Source: Neocallimastix lanati (nom. inval.) (lineage: Eukaryota > Neocallimastigomycota > Neocallimastigomycetes > Neocallimastigales > Neocallimastigaceae). Taken from it: a stretch of DNA of 64,000 nucleotides. The position numbers and the translations under genes are program-made. Position 1 is the first letter of the stretch, and each line of letters opens with the position of its first letter. The notes under the pieces are model-generated. The model ran no database searches and had not been told where the DNA came from. It saw only the letters and a program-made list of their open reading frames with translations. The stretch is from contig JACVTC010000039.1 in assembly GCA_016946835.1 (NCBI GenBank), positions 731,501 to 795,500 of the forward strand, written 5' to 3'. Shown here piece by piece: positions 37,353 through 50,703 of the stretch.

Positions 37353-38565
37353 AAAAATGAAAAAAAGAATTATTATAATTGCTAAGTGTATTTTAACATT
37401 TTCAATTATTGAATATATTATAATAATAAAAAGCTCTAACTATTATATTTTCATATGCTAATATGAATATTTATATATTAAGTCCAATTTTTTTTAGAAT
37501 TTTTTTGCGTACTTAAAAATTTAACCTTTTTCATAGTGTTTTAAAGTTTGAATGTAGATGAGTTTAAATATTTAAAACATATTATATAATACGTAGTATA
37601 TAATTATTATAATATATTTATTTACTCAATATTTATTATTTATCTATTATTTATTTATTAATTATTATAATTATTTATTATTTATTTATTATTAATACTG
37701 ATTATTGATTATTTTATTTGTATATATTTATATTTATTTATTTATTATTTATTATATTTATTACTTATTATTTATTTATTTATTTAATTATTTATTATTA
37801 TTAATTATTTAATATAAATTTTTTATTGTTGTTTTTTTTTTTGATTTGATTTAAATTTTGTTTATACTATAATATATTTATTAAAATAAAATTTAATTTA
37901 TTTTTATATATATTGGTTTGCAACATTTAAATAAGAGAATGGATTTATATGGTTTTCATATATTAAAATTAATTCTGATTTTATATTTAAAAATATATTG
38001 TTTTATATTAAAAATAAATTAGAAAGATATATATTGGAGTATATTTATTAATATATTTTATTATTCAATTTTAATTTTTTTTTTTTTTTTTTTAGTTCTT
38101 TTTATTATTAAATTAAAAAAAATAAATATTTTTTCATCTCAAATATTAAATAGTAAAATAAAAAAAATACATAATAAATCATATATAATAAATGATAAAT
38201 AAATAATAAATAATATTATATAAAATATATGATAAATATATAAAAAAAAATTTTTTTTTTTATTATAAAAGTTATTTCATATTTATTTATTTCAAAAAGA
38301 AAAAATTTTTTATTTTTCTTTACTCTAAAATTTAATTTGAACAATAGTAATTGATTTAGTAATTAATTTAAAGATTATAGACATTTAATTAAGTTAAAAA
38401 CATATTTATTTATTTATTTTTAATAAAAATAGTATATTTAAATACAGTATTATATCTATTTTTATTAAATTAACATATATTTCAAAGAATAAAATACATA
38501 TTTTAAATTTAAAATTTCATTTATATATTTAATTTAACGTTTTAATATAAAAAATAATTGACAAA

Positions 38566-41440
38566 ATGCTTTCTGGAAATAAGTAAAGATTTATAATTTT
38601 ATCATTATATATGTTTATAATTAATTATTATAATATAATTATATATTTTATTATACATAGAATGAAATAAATGAAATAAAATATTAGAAAGAGAAATAAA
38701 AAGAAAAAATAAAAATATAATAAATGAAAATGATTTTACTATTAATAATGAAAACGACGAATTATTACGATTGATTTAACAAAAAAGAAGACGGAGAAGA
38801 AAAAAAAATATATATATAATGAAAAGGAGAATTTAAATACATAAAAAAAAAATAAAAAAGTTTTAATTAATAATTAATAAAATTATATATATAAATTAAA
38901 TTAATGGAATAAATATAAATAATAAGATAAAAAATATCTATATGAAATTTGACAAAAAGAGACACGTATTATATAAATAATTAATAAAATTTTATATAAA
39001 TTTTTAATAATAAAAATAAAACAATAGTTTAATTATTGAAATATATGGCTAATATTGATAATTAAAATTAATGAAATTTTAGTTGAATAGTGTTGAAGTA
39101 AAAATCACTAAATAGTAACTAATATATAAAATATTATTATTACTAAAATGAAAAAATATTAAAATTAGCGCTGCTGAAGCTGAAAAGATTAAGTTAGAAG
39201 CTAATGCTTTATATAAGCAAGGAAAATACAATGAAGCTATTCTTAAATATTCAAAATCTATTGGTATATATAATATTTAATAAATAAATTGATATTAAAT
39301 CTATTACTTAATAATTGTTTTTTGAAATAAGTATCTAATAAAGATATATTTATTTTTTTTAATTTAATATATATATGAAAGAACTTCAACCAAATAATGC
39401 TACATACTATTCAAACAGAGCTGCAGCTTATACTATGCTCAGAAAATACAAAGAATCTATTAGAGATTGTCAAAGAGCCATAGAATGTGATAAAACTAAT
39501 ATTAAACCATATTTCAGATCTGCAAAATGTTCATTACAATTAGGTGATACTTTTGAAGCTGGTAGACAACTTAAAATGGCAAAGGAGGTTGCCCAAGGAA
39601 CTCCTTCATTAAAAAAACAAATTCCAATAATTGAAAAAGAAGTAATTTTATGTTTTCTTTTTTTTAATAAATATAATAAAGGATATTATACAAATTTATG
39701 AATATAATATTTTATAATTTAATATTATTTTATTTAAATGTAATAATAATAATAATTATAAATATTTTTTATATAATATTAATAGCTCGAAATGGTTGAA
39801 AAAGTTGAAAATTTAATGAATAAAATGGAAGAACATATTAAAAATGAAAAATTTGAAGAAGCTTTAAGTGCATTAGAAGATGCTATGTTATTAGCTGATC
39901 CATTATTAAAAAGAAATACTGAATCTAAAACTATTTCTAAAGTCGATACCAATAGTTTAGGTGGTGTTTCATTAAAATGGAGATTACAAAGAGGTGAATT
40001 ATTAATTAGAAATCAATTATATGAAGAAGCTAACAAGGTTACAACGTAAGTTATATATATAATTTTTATTTCTTTAAATGTGTTTAAATATAATATTATT
40101 AATCAAATCTCAATTAATATATATATATTTTTTCTTTATAATTTATATAAATATTTTTTTTTAAAAAAATAAAAAAATTCAAAAAAAAAAAAAAAAAAAA
40201 AAAAAAATCAAAAAAACAAAACAAAAAACAAAAAACAAAACAAAACAAAAAAATTAATAAACATTTTAATATTATCATGAATGATATTAATAAATTGATT
40301 ATAATAATTTACATTAATATTATAATCATATAAATATATTTATTTTTAATTCAAATTTTAAAAAAAAAAAAAAAAAGTGAAATTCTTAAAGCTGATTCAA
40401 CTAATTCAGAAGCCATTACATTACGTGCTAAGGTTTTATATTTAATGAATTCTATTAAGATTGAAAGTGTACAACAATCTATAAGACAAGCTTTATCATA
40501 CGATCCAGATAACACGAAGGCTAGAAAATTATTAAATAAAATTAAGAAATTAGAAAAAGAAAAAGATGAAAGTAATAATTTATTTAAGGCTGGTTCTTAT
40601 GCCAAGGCCATTGAAGGTTATGATAAGGTATTAGAAGAACAAAGAAAGGAAGGTTTAACTGGTGTTTTAGAAGTAAAAGTTTTAAGTAACAAGGCTACCT
40701 GTAATAGTAAGTTAGAAAAGCATAAGGAAGTTATCAAAGATAGTACAAAAGCTATTGAATTATTAGAAAAAATTACTTTCCAAAGTTACAACCCAGGACC
40801 ATCTGATTATCAAACCTGTATTAACAGTGCTTTATTCACCAAATTATTCATGAGAAGAGCTAACAGTTATATGAAGACAGAAGGTTATGAAGAAGCCGTC
40901 AGAGATTATAAGGTTCTTCAACAAATGAAAGGTAATGATAGAGAAATTTTACAAGCTTTAAGATCAGCTGAACAAGCCTTCAAACAAGCTAGTAAGAAGG
41001 ATTACTATAAGATTTTAGGTTTAGATAAGAATTCTAACCCAACAGAATCTGAAATTAAGAAGGCTTACCGTAAGAATGCCTTAAAATATCACCCAGATAA
41101 ATGTGCTGGTTTATCTGAAGATGAAAAGGCTGAAGCTGAAAAGAAATTCAAAGATATTGGTGAAGCTTATGCTGTCTTAAGTGATCCAAATAAAAAGAGA
41201 ATATATGATATGGGTGGTGATGTTGATGGTTCAAGTGCCAGTGGTGGTTCACCATTCGGTGGTATGGGAATGGGTGGTACTGAAGAAGATATCCTCAGAA
41301 TGTTCATGGGCGGCATGGGCGGAATGGGAGGTATGGGTGGAATGGGTGGCGGTATGCCATTCTTCACCTTCAGTACTGGTGGCCCAAGAGGTGGTTCAAG
41401 ACAAAGAGGTAGTTACCAAGATTTCTCATCTTTCTTCTAA
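38566..41440 (+). CDS. TPR/J-domain co-chaperone, DNAJC7-like, five exons
   Basis: Exons are 38566-38582, 39169-39263, 39382-39641, 39786-40045 and 40378-41440; all phases agree and give 564 residues. The first exon (MLSGN) is the least certain because its intron is ~590 bp. TPR repeats run from about residue 7 ([20 protein letters not shown], then [20 protein letters not shown]) to ~415. The J domain is about 419-489, starting [11 protein letters not shown], with HPD at 449-451. A Gly/Met-rich segment (GGMGGMGGM...) and a [12 protein letters not shown] end follow. In DNAJC7/TPR2 the TPRs bind Hsp70 and Hsp90 tails and the J domain stimulates Hsp70 ATPase. The size and order fit that cytosolic co-chaperone. 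Codon use is richer in G/C than in neighbours near the 3' end, as in a well-expressed gene. Confidence 0.9.
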
Positions 41441-41636
41441 GCCTAAATACAACTAAATATAATAAAAAATTAAAAAAAAAAAAAAAAACTCTTTATATAT
41501 ATATATATATATATTTTTTTTCCTTCGAAAAAAAAAGTAAAATAAAAATATATTTATAAAATTTTTAATTTTTAAAATAAAAAAAAAAAAAAAAAAGAAT
41601 AAAGAAAAAGATTCATAATTTAGTATATAAATATAT

Positions 41637-41690
<54 letters not shown>

Positions 41691-41825
41691 TAATATTATA
41701 AAAAAAAAATATATATATATAGTATTCTTTTTATTTTAGAAAAAATTATTTAATTATACATATGATAATAGTTTGTTCATATTTAACCTTTACCCAAGAA
41801 AATTATCTATTAATTATTTGCAATA

Positions 41826-41879
<54 letters not shown>

Positions 41880-42264
41880 AATATAAAAATTCATTAATTA
41901 TTTATTTAATGTTATAACTAATACTATTAAAGAATTTATTTTGTAATTTTTCTTTTTAATCTTTTTAATATAATCAATTTTTTTTTTTATTTTATATATA
42001 TAAATATATAAATATATATATATTTTCCCTATCCCTAATTATTTTAAATAAATTATTTTCTATTAAAATTAAAAAAAAAAAAAAAAAATGATTTTTTTTT
42101 TAAATAATGTTAATTTAAATTAAAAAATAAAAAAAAAATAATACTAATAATAATAAAAAAAAATAAATATAATAATATACAAAAGTTTAATAAGCAACCA
42201 TTATTTTCCCTATACATATAAATCTTTATTTCATTTGGTATAATTATTGTTTTTTATTTATTTA

Positions 42265-42323
<59 letters not shown>

Positions 42324-42352
42324 CCCTTTTTTTTATTAAAAAGAAGAAGCAA

Positions 42353-42390
<38 letters not shown>

Positions 42391-42588
42391 ATATTATAAA
42401 AATAATTAAAAAAATAATTAAAATCATCTAATTATTTTTATTAGTATTTTTTTTTTTTTTTTTTTAAAATAATAAAAATTTTTATTATTTAAAGTTAATA
42501 ATAATAACCATTAGAAATAATAAATAATACTACTAATAGTAATAAATAATAATAATACTACTAATAATAATAAATAAATAAAAATTTA

Positions 42589-42620
<32 letters not shown>

Positions 42621-43347
42621 TTAAATAATAAAAAAAAAATAAAAATAAAAATACTAATAAAAATATATAAAAAAAAAAAATTAAATAAAAAAAATAAAAA
42701 TAAAAATACTAATAAAAATAATAAAAGAATGAAAGTTATTAGTAACAATCAATTTCAATATGGAAACAAAAAATCATATTAAAATATATCTATAGAAAAT
42801 AATACCATTTAATAGTAAAAAAAGATTAAAATAAATAAATGTATAAAAAAATAAATGTATAAAAAATATTAAAATAAATGTATAAAATATTAAATATATA
42901 TAAAAAATAAAAAAAAAAAAAATAAAAATAAAAATAAAAATAAAAATAAAAAATACTAAATAATTTAATTAAGAATGATAAAAAATAAGTAATATTAAAT
43001 TTAAATATATTAAAAAATAAAAATAAAATAAAATAATAATTCATTAAAAAAAAAAATATTGAAAGTGTTAAAAATATTTATTAATTAAAAAGGAATAATT
43101 TTTTAGTATTATTTAAAAAAAAAAAAAAAAATAATTATTATTCTTTTTCCCTATAAAAATTTTCATTTCTTTTTCTTTTTTTTTTTTATTTTTTTTTTCC
43201 TCATTTTTTAATCGATCATTGTTATTATTTTATAATTAAATAAAAATAATAAAAATTACATTCATTTAATTTTCTTTGATCTTCTTATATTTAAGAATTG
43301 ATTGGATAATATAAAAAAAAATAATTATTTATATTTTAAATTATGTA

Positions 43348-43403
<56 letters not shown>

Positions 43404-44838
43404 AAATAAATAAATAAATAAATAATAAATAAATAAATAATAAATAAATAATAAATAAATAAATAAATAAATAAACAAATAAACAAATAAACAAATAAAT
43501 AATAAATAAATAATAAATAAATAAATAATAAATAAATAAATAATAAATAAATAATAAATAAATAAACATTTATCAGCAAAAAAAAATACATATTAAAAAA
43601 ATAAATTTTTTTAATTTATTTTAAATATTTTTTTTATTATTTCTATTTAAAAATAATACATTTTAGAACATTTCAAAAAGAAGAAATTTCATAAATTAAA
43701 AGAAGTTTAATAATAAAATATAAATAAATATATATATTAAAAAAAAGCTAAAGTAAGTTTATTTTTACATTTATGAATGAAAAAATAAAATGGTAGAAAA
43801 TAAGAAAAATATTATTTTTTGCAAAAATAATAAAAATTTTTAAACATTATCAATCAAAAATAAAATCAATATGTATTATATATTTAAATGTTATCTGATG
43901 GATACGTTAACATATCTCCTGGTGAAAGTTTAAAAAAAAAAAAAAGAATAAATAAATCAATCAATGATATAAAAGAATAACTTTTTTTATTTTTATTTTT
44001 TTTTTAAAAAAAAAAAAACAAAGGCATATTTTCATTAAAATAATAACAAAAGAAAAAAGAAAATATATGATATATTAACATAGAACAAAATGGAAAAAGA
44101 AAAATCAAAAAAAAAAAAAAAAAAAAAAAAAAGTCAATAAAATCATAATATTCATAATAATAGTTATATTGATTAAACTTAAATTTTTATTTTGGAAATA
44201 CATAAAACTATATTTGAAATAATAAGATAATAATAATAATGATAAAATATTTAATACATTATAAAAATATTAATATATTTTTATGTAAACATGGTCAATT
44301 TTTGTATTTAAAAAATATATACTGTGATATTGATGAATGATAAAAAAAACTTTAAATGAATACATATACACATATACACATATTTATATTTATATTTATA
44401 AATTTATATATATATAATTTACAATATTTTTAATAATTTTTAATTAACTTTAATTTTTATTTTTTATAAATTTATATATTATATTTTACTCTTTTATTTT
44501 ATAAATTTATATATTTAATTTTACCCTTTTGTAATATTACTATTTTTTAATTTCAAAAGATTATACATATATATATATATATTTTTAGATTTTTTAATAA
44601 TAATTATAGGGAAAAAGGTTTAGATAAAGAAAAAGATATTAATAATTAAAAAAGAAAAAAAATAAAGAAAATAAAAGGAATCAAATTGTATATATAAGAA
44701 AGTGGATAAATAAAACAAATAAAAAAAAAAAATAAAAAATCAAAATTCATATTTCAAAAAAAAAAAATTTTTTTCATTATAATAATAATCAAAATAAATA
44801 AATAAATAAATAAATAAATAAACAAATAAATAACCACT
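41441..44838. other. Intergenic region of about 3.4 kb
   Basis: It is dominated by poly(A) and poly(T) tracts, notably 41639-41683, 41844-41875 and 42280-42320, with AAAT-type runs at 42.9 and 43.3-43.6 kb. A short complex segment at 43885-43935 is discussed as a finding. AAAT repeats precede the EMC6 start at 44795-44832. Confidence 0.65.
43342..43567. repeat. AAAT/AAATAAT microsatellite
   Basis: Runs of TAAA mixed with TAAATAA and a few CAAA variants. Two overlapping minus-strand open frames of Tyr/Leu/Phe/Ile arise from it and are not genes. Confidence 0.9.
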
Positions 44839-45162
44839 ATGGAAAATTTTATGAAATTTGAAAAGCTTAACGTTAAGACAATGGTTGAAAATGGTCAGAC
44901 CGCTCAAGCCATTCGTATCATTATGTCTATATTTGGGGGTTTAGCTTGTGGTATTATGGGTTATACTGGTTTCAATGGATTCTATTTCTACTTTGCACTC
45001 AATGCTGTTATTTGCCTCTTTTTATTGATAAAAGCGCAATTCCAATATTCCAAATACTTCAGAGGAGCTATGGATTTCTTCCTCGGTGATATTTATTCCA
45101 ATTTATTATGTTTTATTATGTTTTGGTGTTTGGGCTATGCCTTAATTAATGTTTATGAATAA
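44839..45162 (+). CDS. EMC6: ER membrane protein complex subunit 6
   Basis: A 107-residue single-exon protein with the EMC6/Rab5-interacting family pattern. After an N-terminal amphipathic stretch (MENFMKFEKLNVKTMVENGQ) come three hydrophobic segments: about 25-45 (GGLACGIMGYTGF), 48-66 (FYFALNAVICLFLLIKA) and 85-105. The hallmark GYTGFNGFYFY, the LLIKAQ turn, YF at 73-74 and the FMFW-type block (CFIMFWCLGYALINVY) near the end align with known EMC6 proteins, and length is typical (~110). The EMC inserts tail-anchored and multi-pass membrane proteins into the endoplasmic reticulum, and EMC6 lies in its membrane core. Start is the first ATG after an AAAT run, context CACTATGG. Confidence 0.85.
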   Translation: MENFMKFEKLNVKTMVENGQTAQAIRIIMSIFGGLACGIMGYTGFNGFYFYFALNAVICLFLLIKAQFQYSKYFRGAMDFFLGDIYSNLLCFIMFWCLGYALINVYE

Positions 45163-45241
45163 AACGAACAAAACATAAATAAAAAAAAAAAAGTTTAATT
45201 TAATAAATTTTATTATAAATTTCAATAAATTCAGCAAATAA

Positions 45242-45281
<40 letters not shown>

Positions 45282-45723
45282 AACATAATATATATATAAT
45301 CAAATAAAAAATTTTATGAATAAACAATAATAAAATAAACAATATTCATATTTTTTTTAATACATCCAAAAAAAAAAAAAAAAAAAAAAAATATAGAAAT
45401 AAATAAATAAATAAATAAAAAATAGATAAAAAAAAAAACAAATTTTATTCTTTTTTTTTTTATTCTTTTTTTTTTTATTTTTTTTATATTTTTTTTTATT
45501 CTTTTATTATTAATATAAATAATAATGTAATAAATATTTATATATAGATTATAAAATAAAATTGAAAAAAAAAAATAAAAATAAAAAAAATAAAAAAAAA
45601 TAAAAAATAAAAAATATAATAAAAGATAATAATAAAGATATAAGGATAAAAATAATAAAAAATATATAAAAATATCTATATAATAATTGCTTAAAAGGTC
45701 AGGAATTAAAGTAAATTTTTTAT
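45163..45723. other. Intergenic, homopolymer-rich
   Basis: Downstream of EMC6: poly(A) runs at 45246-45279 and 45367-45391, T-rich runs around 45450-45500, then AAAT-rich sequence. Nothing else is seen. Confidence 0.65.
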
Positions 45724-45815
45724 GTTAATACATTGTGGCTTATACATTTTTTATATTACAATAGGATTCAATACATTCTAAAGCTTATTGCATATTCTAA
45801 CATTTCCCCCTTAAG
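45724..45815 (-). mobile_element. Possible LTR edge with polypurine tract
   Basis: On the minus strand CTTAAGGGGGAAA is followed directly by TGTTAGAATATGCAATAAGC. This is the layout of a retrotransposon polypurine tract abutting an LTR that starts TGTTA. A TAACA occurs 79 bp on, at 45724, but that is too short for an intact LTR, so the end is uncertain. No pol sequence is next to it. It may be a remnant of a copia-type element like the one at 27.3-27.9 kb. Confidence 0.3.
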
Positions 45816-45910
45816 CCTATAGTTATACTATATTGAATAAATTGGTTATACTTGGTGAATATGGGTATATAAAAAATTATCCTATTTTAATGATATTAAC
45901 TTGATATTTA

Positions 45911-46380
45911 TTTATTTCGCAATGTGGCTAAAATTTTTTAATTAATTGCCATATTATATAATTTTTTTAACCAATAAATAAATAATTAAATAAATAATTA
46001 AATAAATAATAAAAATCATTTTTGAAATTAAGTCTTTAAATATTTTATTATAAAATATTTTTAAATAAATAAATAGTAAATAATAAATAATAAATAACAA
46101 ATAATAAATAACAAATAAATAAATAGAAAATAATAAATAGTAAATAATAAATATCAATATCAATATTTTATAGTTATTTTTAATATTAATATCAATATTA
46201 TATATTTTTTTTTATTTTATTAAAAATTTAATAATAAAATAAAACTAAAAATTGATAGAAATTAAGATAAAATATAAAAGAGTAATATTTAATTTTTTTT
46301 TATTTATTAATTTTATTTATTTATATGTTTATTTTTTTAAAAATATTTAAGCCACAATTTGCGAAATGCACACCAGTTAG
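45911..46380. mobile_element. MITE-like element with ~17-bp imperfect terminal repeats
   Basis: The left end reads TTTCGCAATGTGGCTAAAA (45915 on). The right end read in reverse is TTTCGCAAATTGTGGCTTAA, preceded by GGTGTGCA, which recalls Tc1/mariner-type ends. The interior (~430 bp) is AT-rich and noncoding. The right end keeps about 8 more bases of terminus than the left, so the left may be eroded. No TA target duplication could be fixed. Confidence 0.4.
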
Positions 46381-46683
46381 AAAAAGACCTTTTCAAAATT
46401 TTATTATATATAAATATATAATTAATAATGAATAAAAAAATTTTTTTTTTTTTATTTTAAAAATAAGATAATATTAAATAATAAAAAATATATATATATA
46501 TATTTTATAAAAATACAATATAATATATTTATATGATATTTCCTATGTATAATTAATAATTATTAACAATTCCAAAAAAAAAAAAAAAAAAAAGCTTTAT
46601 TCAACAAAATAAAGATTAATTATATATAAACACATATTTGATAATATATAATTAAATTCATTACATCAAAGCATAAATAAAAA

Positions 46684-46731
<48 letters not shown>

Positions 46732-46945
46732 TGTACATATAAACTATAAAGAAAGAAATTGATTAACTATTCTTTTTTTTTTTTAAAAAAATTAATATAT
46801 TAAAAGATGTTATTAGGAATCGTTGCTTAAATGAAAAACTTTATTTTAAAAGATTTATTATTAAATAAATAAATAATATATATATATATATATATAAAGA
46901 TCATCCAACATTTTATTTTTAAACAGGGAAGAGAGATCATCCAAC

Positions 46946-46983
<38 letters not shown>

Positions 46984-47416
46984 TTTTTTTTAAAATTTTT
47001 TTTTTTTTTTTTTTTTTTGACTCTATTTAGGATAATTAATTGCTTTTTATTTTTTTTATGATAAAATTTTATTAAATGATAACTTTTAATGATGATGGTT
47101 TGCTTTATGGAAATTTTTAAATTTTTTTTTTTTTTTTTTTTTTTTAATTTATTTTCTTTTTATATTTTTTCATTTTATTTTTTTCGTGTACTTTAAGTGA
47201 TGATTATTTGTTATCATGATTATTACAAATAAAATAAAAAAAAAAAAATAATTCTGATTTGGCTTTTTTTTTTTTATCTAATTATAGTCATATCTAAAAT
47301 ATTTATATAGACTAATAGTAAATAATTCATAGCCTTTGAATAATTTTTAATATATACTAAAAAAAAAAAAAATTATTAATCAATTTAGTACAAAGAGAAA
47401 CGAAGACTAATGAATT

Positions 47417-47570
47417 AAATAATAATAATAATAATAATAAATAATAACAACAACAATAATAATAATAAATAATAATAATAATAATAAATAATAATAATAA
47501 TAATAATAAATAATAATAATAATAATAAATAATAATAATAAATAATAAATAATAATAATAATAATAATAA
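47417..47570. repeat. AAT microsatellite
   Basis: AAT units interrupted by AATAAAT and AAC variants. Confidence 0.85.
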
Positions 47571-47751
47571 AACAAAATAAAATAAAATAAAAAATAAAAT
47601 AAAAAATAATAAAAAACTTTATATTCAGTTTATTTCTTATTTGAATGGATTGAAACCTTTATCTAAAAAATTTATATATCATAAATATTATTAATAATTA
47701 ATTAATGAAACCTTTTTTTTTTTAAATAAAATAAAATAAAAAAGTTAATAT

Positions 47752-47753
<2 letters not shown>

Positions 47754-47803
<50 letters not shown>
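47754..47803. repeat. AAT microsatellite followed by poly(T)
   Basis: About 16 pure AAT units followed by a T run of about 37 bases. Confidence 0.9.
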
Positions 47804-47842
<39 letters not shown>

Positions 47843-48873
47843 AAGATGTAATATAAAAAATATATTGTAGAAAAAAAAAAAAAAAAAAAGTCAATCTTTA
47901 TGATAATTTTTTTTTGTGATAATTTTATGATGAAATATTTTATGATAATTTTATGACATTTTTTTATTATTTTTTATTTTTTTATTTTTTATTTTATTTT
48001 ATTTTTTCATTAAATGATAATAATTTGAGTAATTATATGTGGTTGTTGATTTTTATGACACAACAAATTAATCTGTCTCAACTTTTTTTCTAATTATAGT
48101 TAATATAATAAAATATCTATGAGTTATAGATTATTAGTAATAATTACAAATATTGAATAATTATTATTGAATAAAAATTTAAAACCCTGAAAATTATTAA
48201 ATAAAAAGGGAATACAAAAGAAGTAAAAGACCAATGAATTTCCTTTTATTAGCTAAAACTTTATATCATATTTTTTTTTTTATTTCTTATTTGAAATGTA
48301 TTGAAAACTATGCCAAAATTTTATTTATTATAAATATTATAAATATTATTAATTATTAAGTAATTCATTAATGAAAATCTTTTTTTTTTTTTTGTTTTAA
48401 AATGAAAAAAAAAAAGTTTAAAAGTAATCAGGAAAAAAAAAAATTTTTTTAAGACTACCATAAGTATTAATTAATATTAATATTAATTGGTTTATTTAAT
48501 TAAAATGAATCATTATTTGATTTATTATTGATGATATTTATTATTATTATTATTATTATTATGATAAATATATGAATGATATTTAATTATACAATAATAT
48601 ATATATATATATATATAAAGAATTAAAAAAGAATTAAAAAAAATGAATTCAACATTAAATTGCATAAAAATAGATTTAAAATGATGGCATTTAATGATAG
48701 TTTAATATATATATATATATTATGCTTTTATAATATTTCCTTTGTGATAATGATATGATAATCTTGTGACTACTGCTTATTTTTATTATAGTAATATTAT
48801 GTTATTTTATTTTTTTTTATTTTTATTTTTTATTTTTTATTTTTTTATTTATGATATTAATTATTATTTATCA

Positions 48874-48902
48874 TTTATCTTTGTGTCATACCCAAAGATA
48901 AA
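48874..48902. other. 10-bp perfect hairpin
   Basis: TTTATCTTTG and CAAAGATAAA are exact complements around the loop TGTCATACC. A compact, G/C-bearing hairpin in AT-rich DNA. Confidence 0.5.
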
Positions 48903-49027
48903 CCATCTTTTAGGCTTTTTTTTTTTTTTTAATAAATTTTTTCTAAATATGTATTAATAAATATAATTAATTAATAATTATGATATGAAAAGTAGTACAA
49001 AATAAAAAAAAAAAATTGAATTTAAAA

Positions 49028-49166
49028 AAATAAAATAAAATAAAATAAAATAAAATAAAATAAAATAAAATAAAATAAAATAAAATAAAATAAAATAAAA
49101 TAAAATAAAATAAAATAAAATAAAATAAAATAAAATAAAATAAAATAAAATAAAATAAAATAAAAT
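49028..49166. repeat. AAAAT pentanucleotide run, ~28 copies
   Basis: A nearly perfect uninterrupted run of TAAAA. Confidence 0.95.
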
Positions 49167-50314
49167 AACTAAAAATAAAAAAAAAAATGAAATTAAATAA
49201 TAATAATAAAAATGTATTGAAACATTTTCTAAAATTTTATTTATTATAAAAATATATATATATATATATATAAAATCAATTAAATATTAAAATATATATT
49301 GATATATAATATATTTAATCATTAATAAATATAATCATGTTATAAAAGTTATTAATGGTTTGAAAATTTAGTATAATAATTAATATTTATAATAATTCTA
49401 AAAATTCTATTATTAATGTTGGAATTGAAAAGAAACTTTATTTATTATAAAAAAAAAGTATAATTAATATTAATAGGGAAAAATAATTTTTTATTATCTA
49501 AAAAGATTAAAGATGTATATTTGGCAAATAAATTAACATAAATGTATTTAACAATATTTAATTAAATTCATTACATTTGAATAATTATGGAAAAAAAAAG
49601 TTTATATATATAAATATAAAAGGATGAAATTGATAAGCAATTTTAAAATGAATAACAAAAAAGATGTTAATATGAGTAATTATTTAATGAAAAACTTTAT
49701 TAAAAGTAAAATAAATAAATAAAAATATTTATATATATAAAAAGTTAATATTTAATAATAATAATAATAATAATAATATTTTTTTTTTTTTTTTTTTTTT
49801 TGTTGAAGAATATAAAAATAGGTCTTTATATATATTTGTATTCATGATAATTCATGCTTATATACATATTAACATAATATTTTATTCGTAAAAATTATGA
49901 TATATTATATGATATTAGTTAAAAAATTTTTTTATTTTTAACGATAATTTTATGATATCATATTTTTATGATTATTTTTTAATTTATTTTTTTTTTTTTT
50001 CGTTTACTTTACGATTAATTTTTATTTTATTTAATTTTTATTTTATTTAATTTTTATTTAATTTTTATTTAATTTTATTTAATTTTTATTTTATTTAATT
50101 TTTATTTAATTTTATTTCATTGTTTTTATGCTATCAATAAATTATTTAATATATAAAAATTTACTAATTATGGAAAAATATGATTATTTGTACCTGTAAA
50201 GTAATTAGAAAGGTTTAAAATGTTTCAAAAATATTAATTAATTCTTAAATAAAAATAAAATACAATAAAAAAAAAAAATAAAATAAAAAAAAAATAAAAA
50301 AAATGAAATAAAAT

Positions 50315-50361
<47 letters not shown>

Positions 50362-50605
50362 ATCAAACAAGTGAACGAATGAAAAAAAGACAAAAAAAAA
50401 ACTTTATTTATTATGTTTAAAAAAAAAGATTAATAGTAAATAACAGCAATAAAAATAATCTTGTTCTTAATTTTACATAGTAATATATTTTTAATGCTTT
50501 ATAATAAATGATAATTAATTATTTTTAATAATTTTTTTTTTTTTTATGATAATATCAAAAAAATTTTATTTTTATTTTAAATTCTTTTTATGGCATAAGC
50601 AAAGA

Positions 50606-50608
<3 letters not shown>

Positions 50609-50702
<94 letters not shown>
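50609..50702. repeat. AAT run, ~31 perfect copies
   Basis: Pure AAT; the poly-Asn open frame across it is repeat-derived. Confidence 0.95.

Positions 50703-50703
<1 letters not shown>

Larger units (their letters stand above)
32741..38565. other. Intergenic region of about 5.8 kb
   Basis: This divergent gap separates the HTH-like gene (-) and the co-chaperone gene (+). It holds an inverted repeat at 33.3 kb, a decayed direct duplication at 34.4-34.6 kb and several minisatellites at 36.1-37.4 kb. No coding exon is visible. Bases 32828-33271 and 34646-36118 show only AT-rich unique sequence. Confidence 0.65.
46620..50480 (+). repeat. Diverged tandem duplications of a ~1-kb noncoding unit
   Basis: Blocks recur in order: an ATGATAATTTTATGA/TTATGATTATT stretch, a T-rich run, TCTAATTATAGT-x-ATAT, a GTACAAAGAG/ATACAAAAGAAG block with CTAATGAATT/CCAATGAATT, then TTTATTTCTTATTTGAA-TG, ATTGAAA and TTAATGAAA before a T run. 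Copies near 47.0-47.7 and 47.9-48.4 kb match clearly. Weaker ones lie near 48.75-49.4 and 49.85-50.45 kb. Confidence 0.5.

Noticed and set aside
41167-41456. Frames on both strands over the co-chaperone 3' end
   Set aside because: Shadows of the Gly/Met-rich segment; the J-domain frame is the real one.
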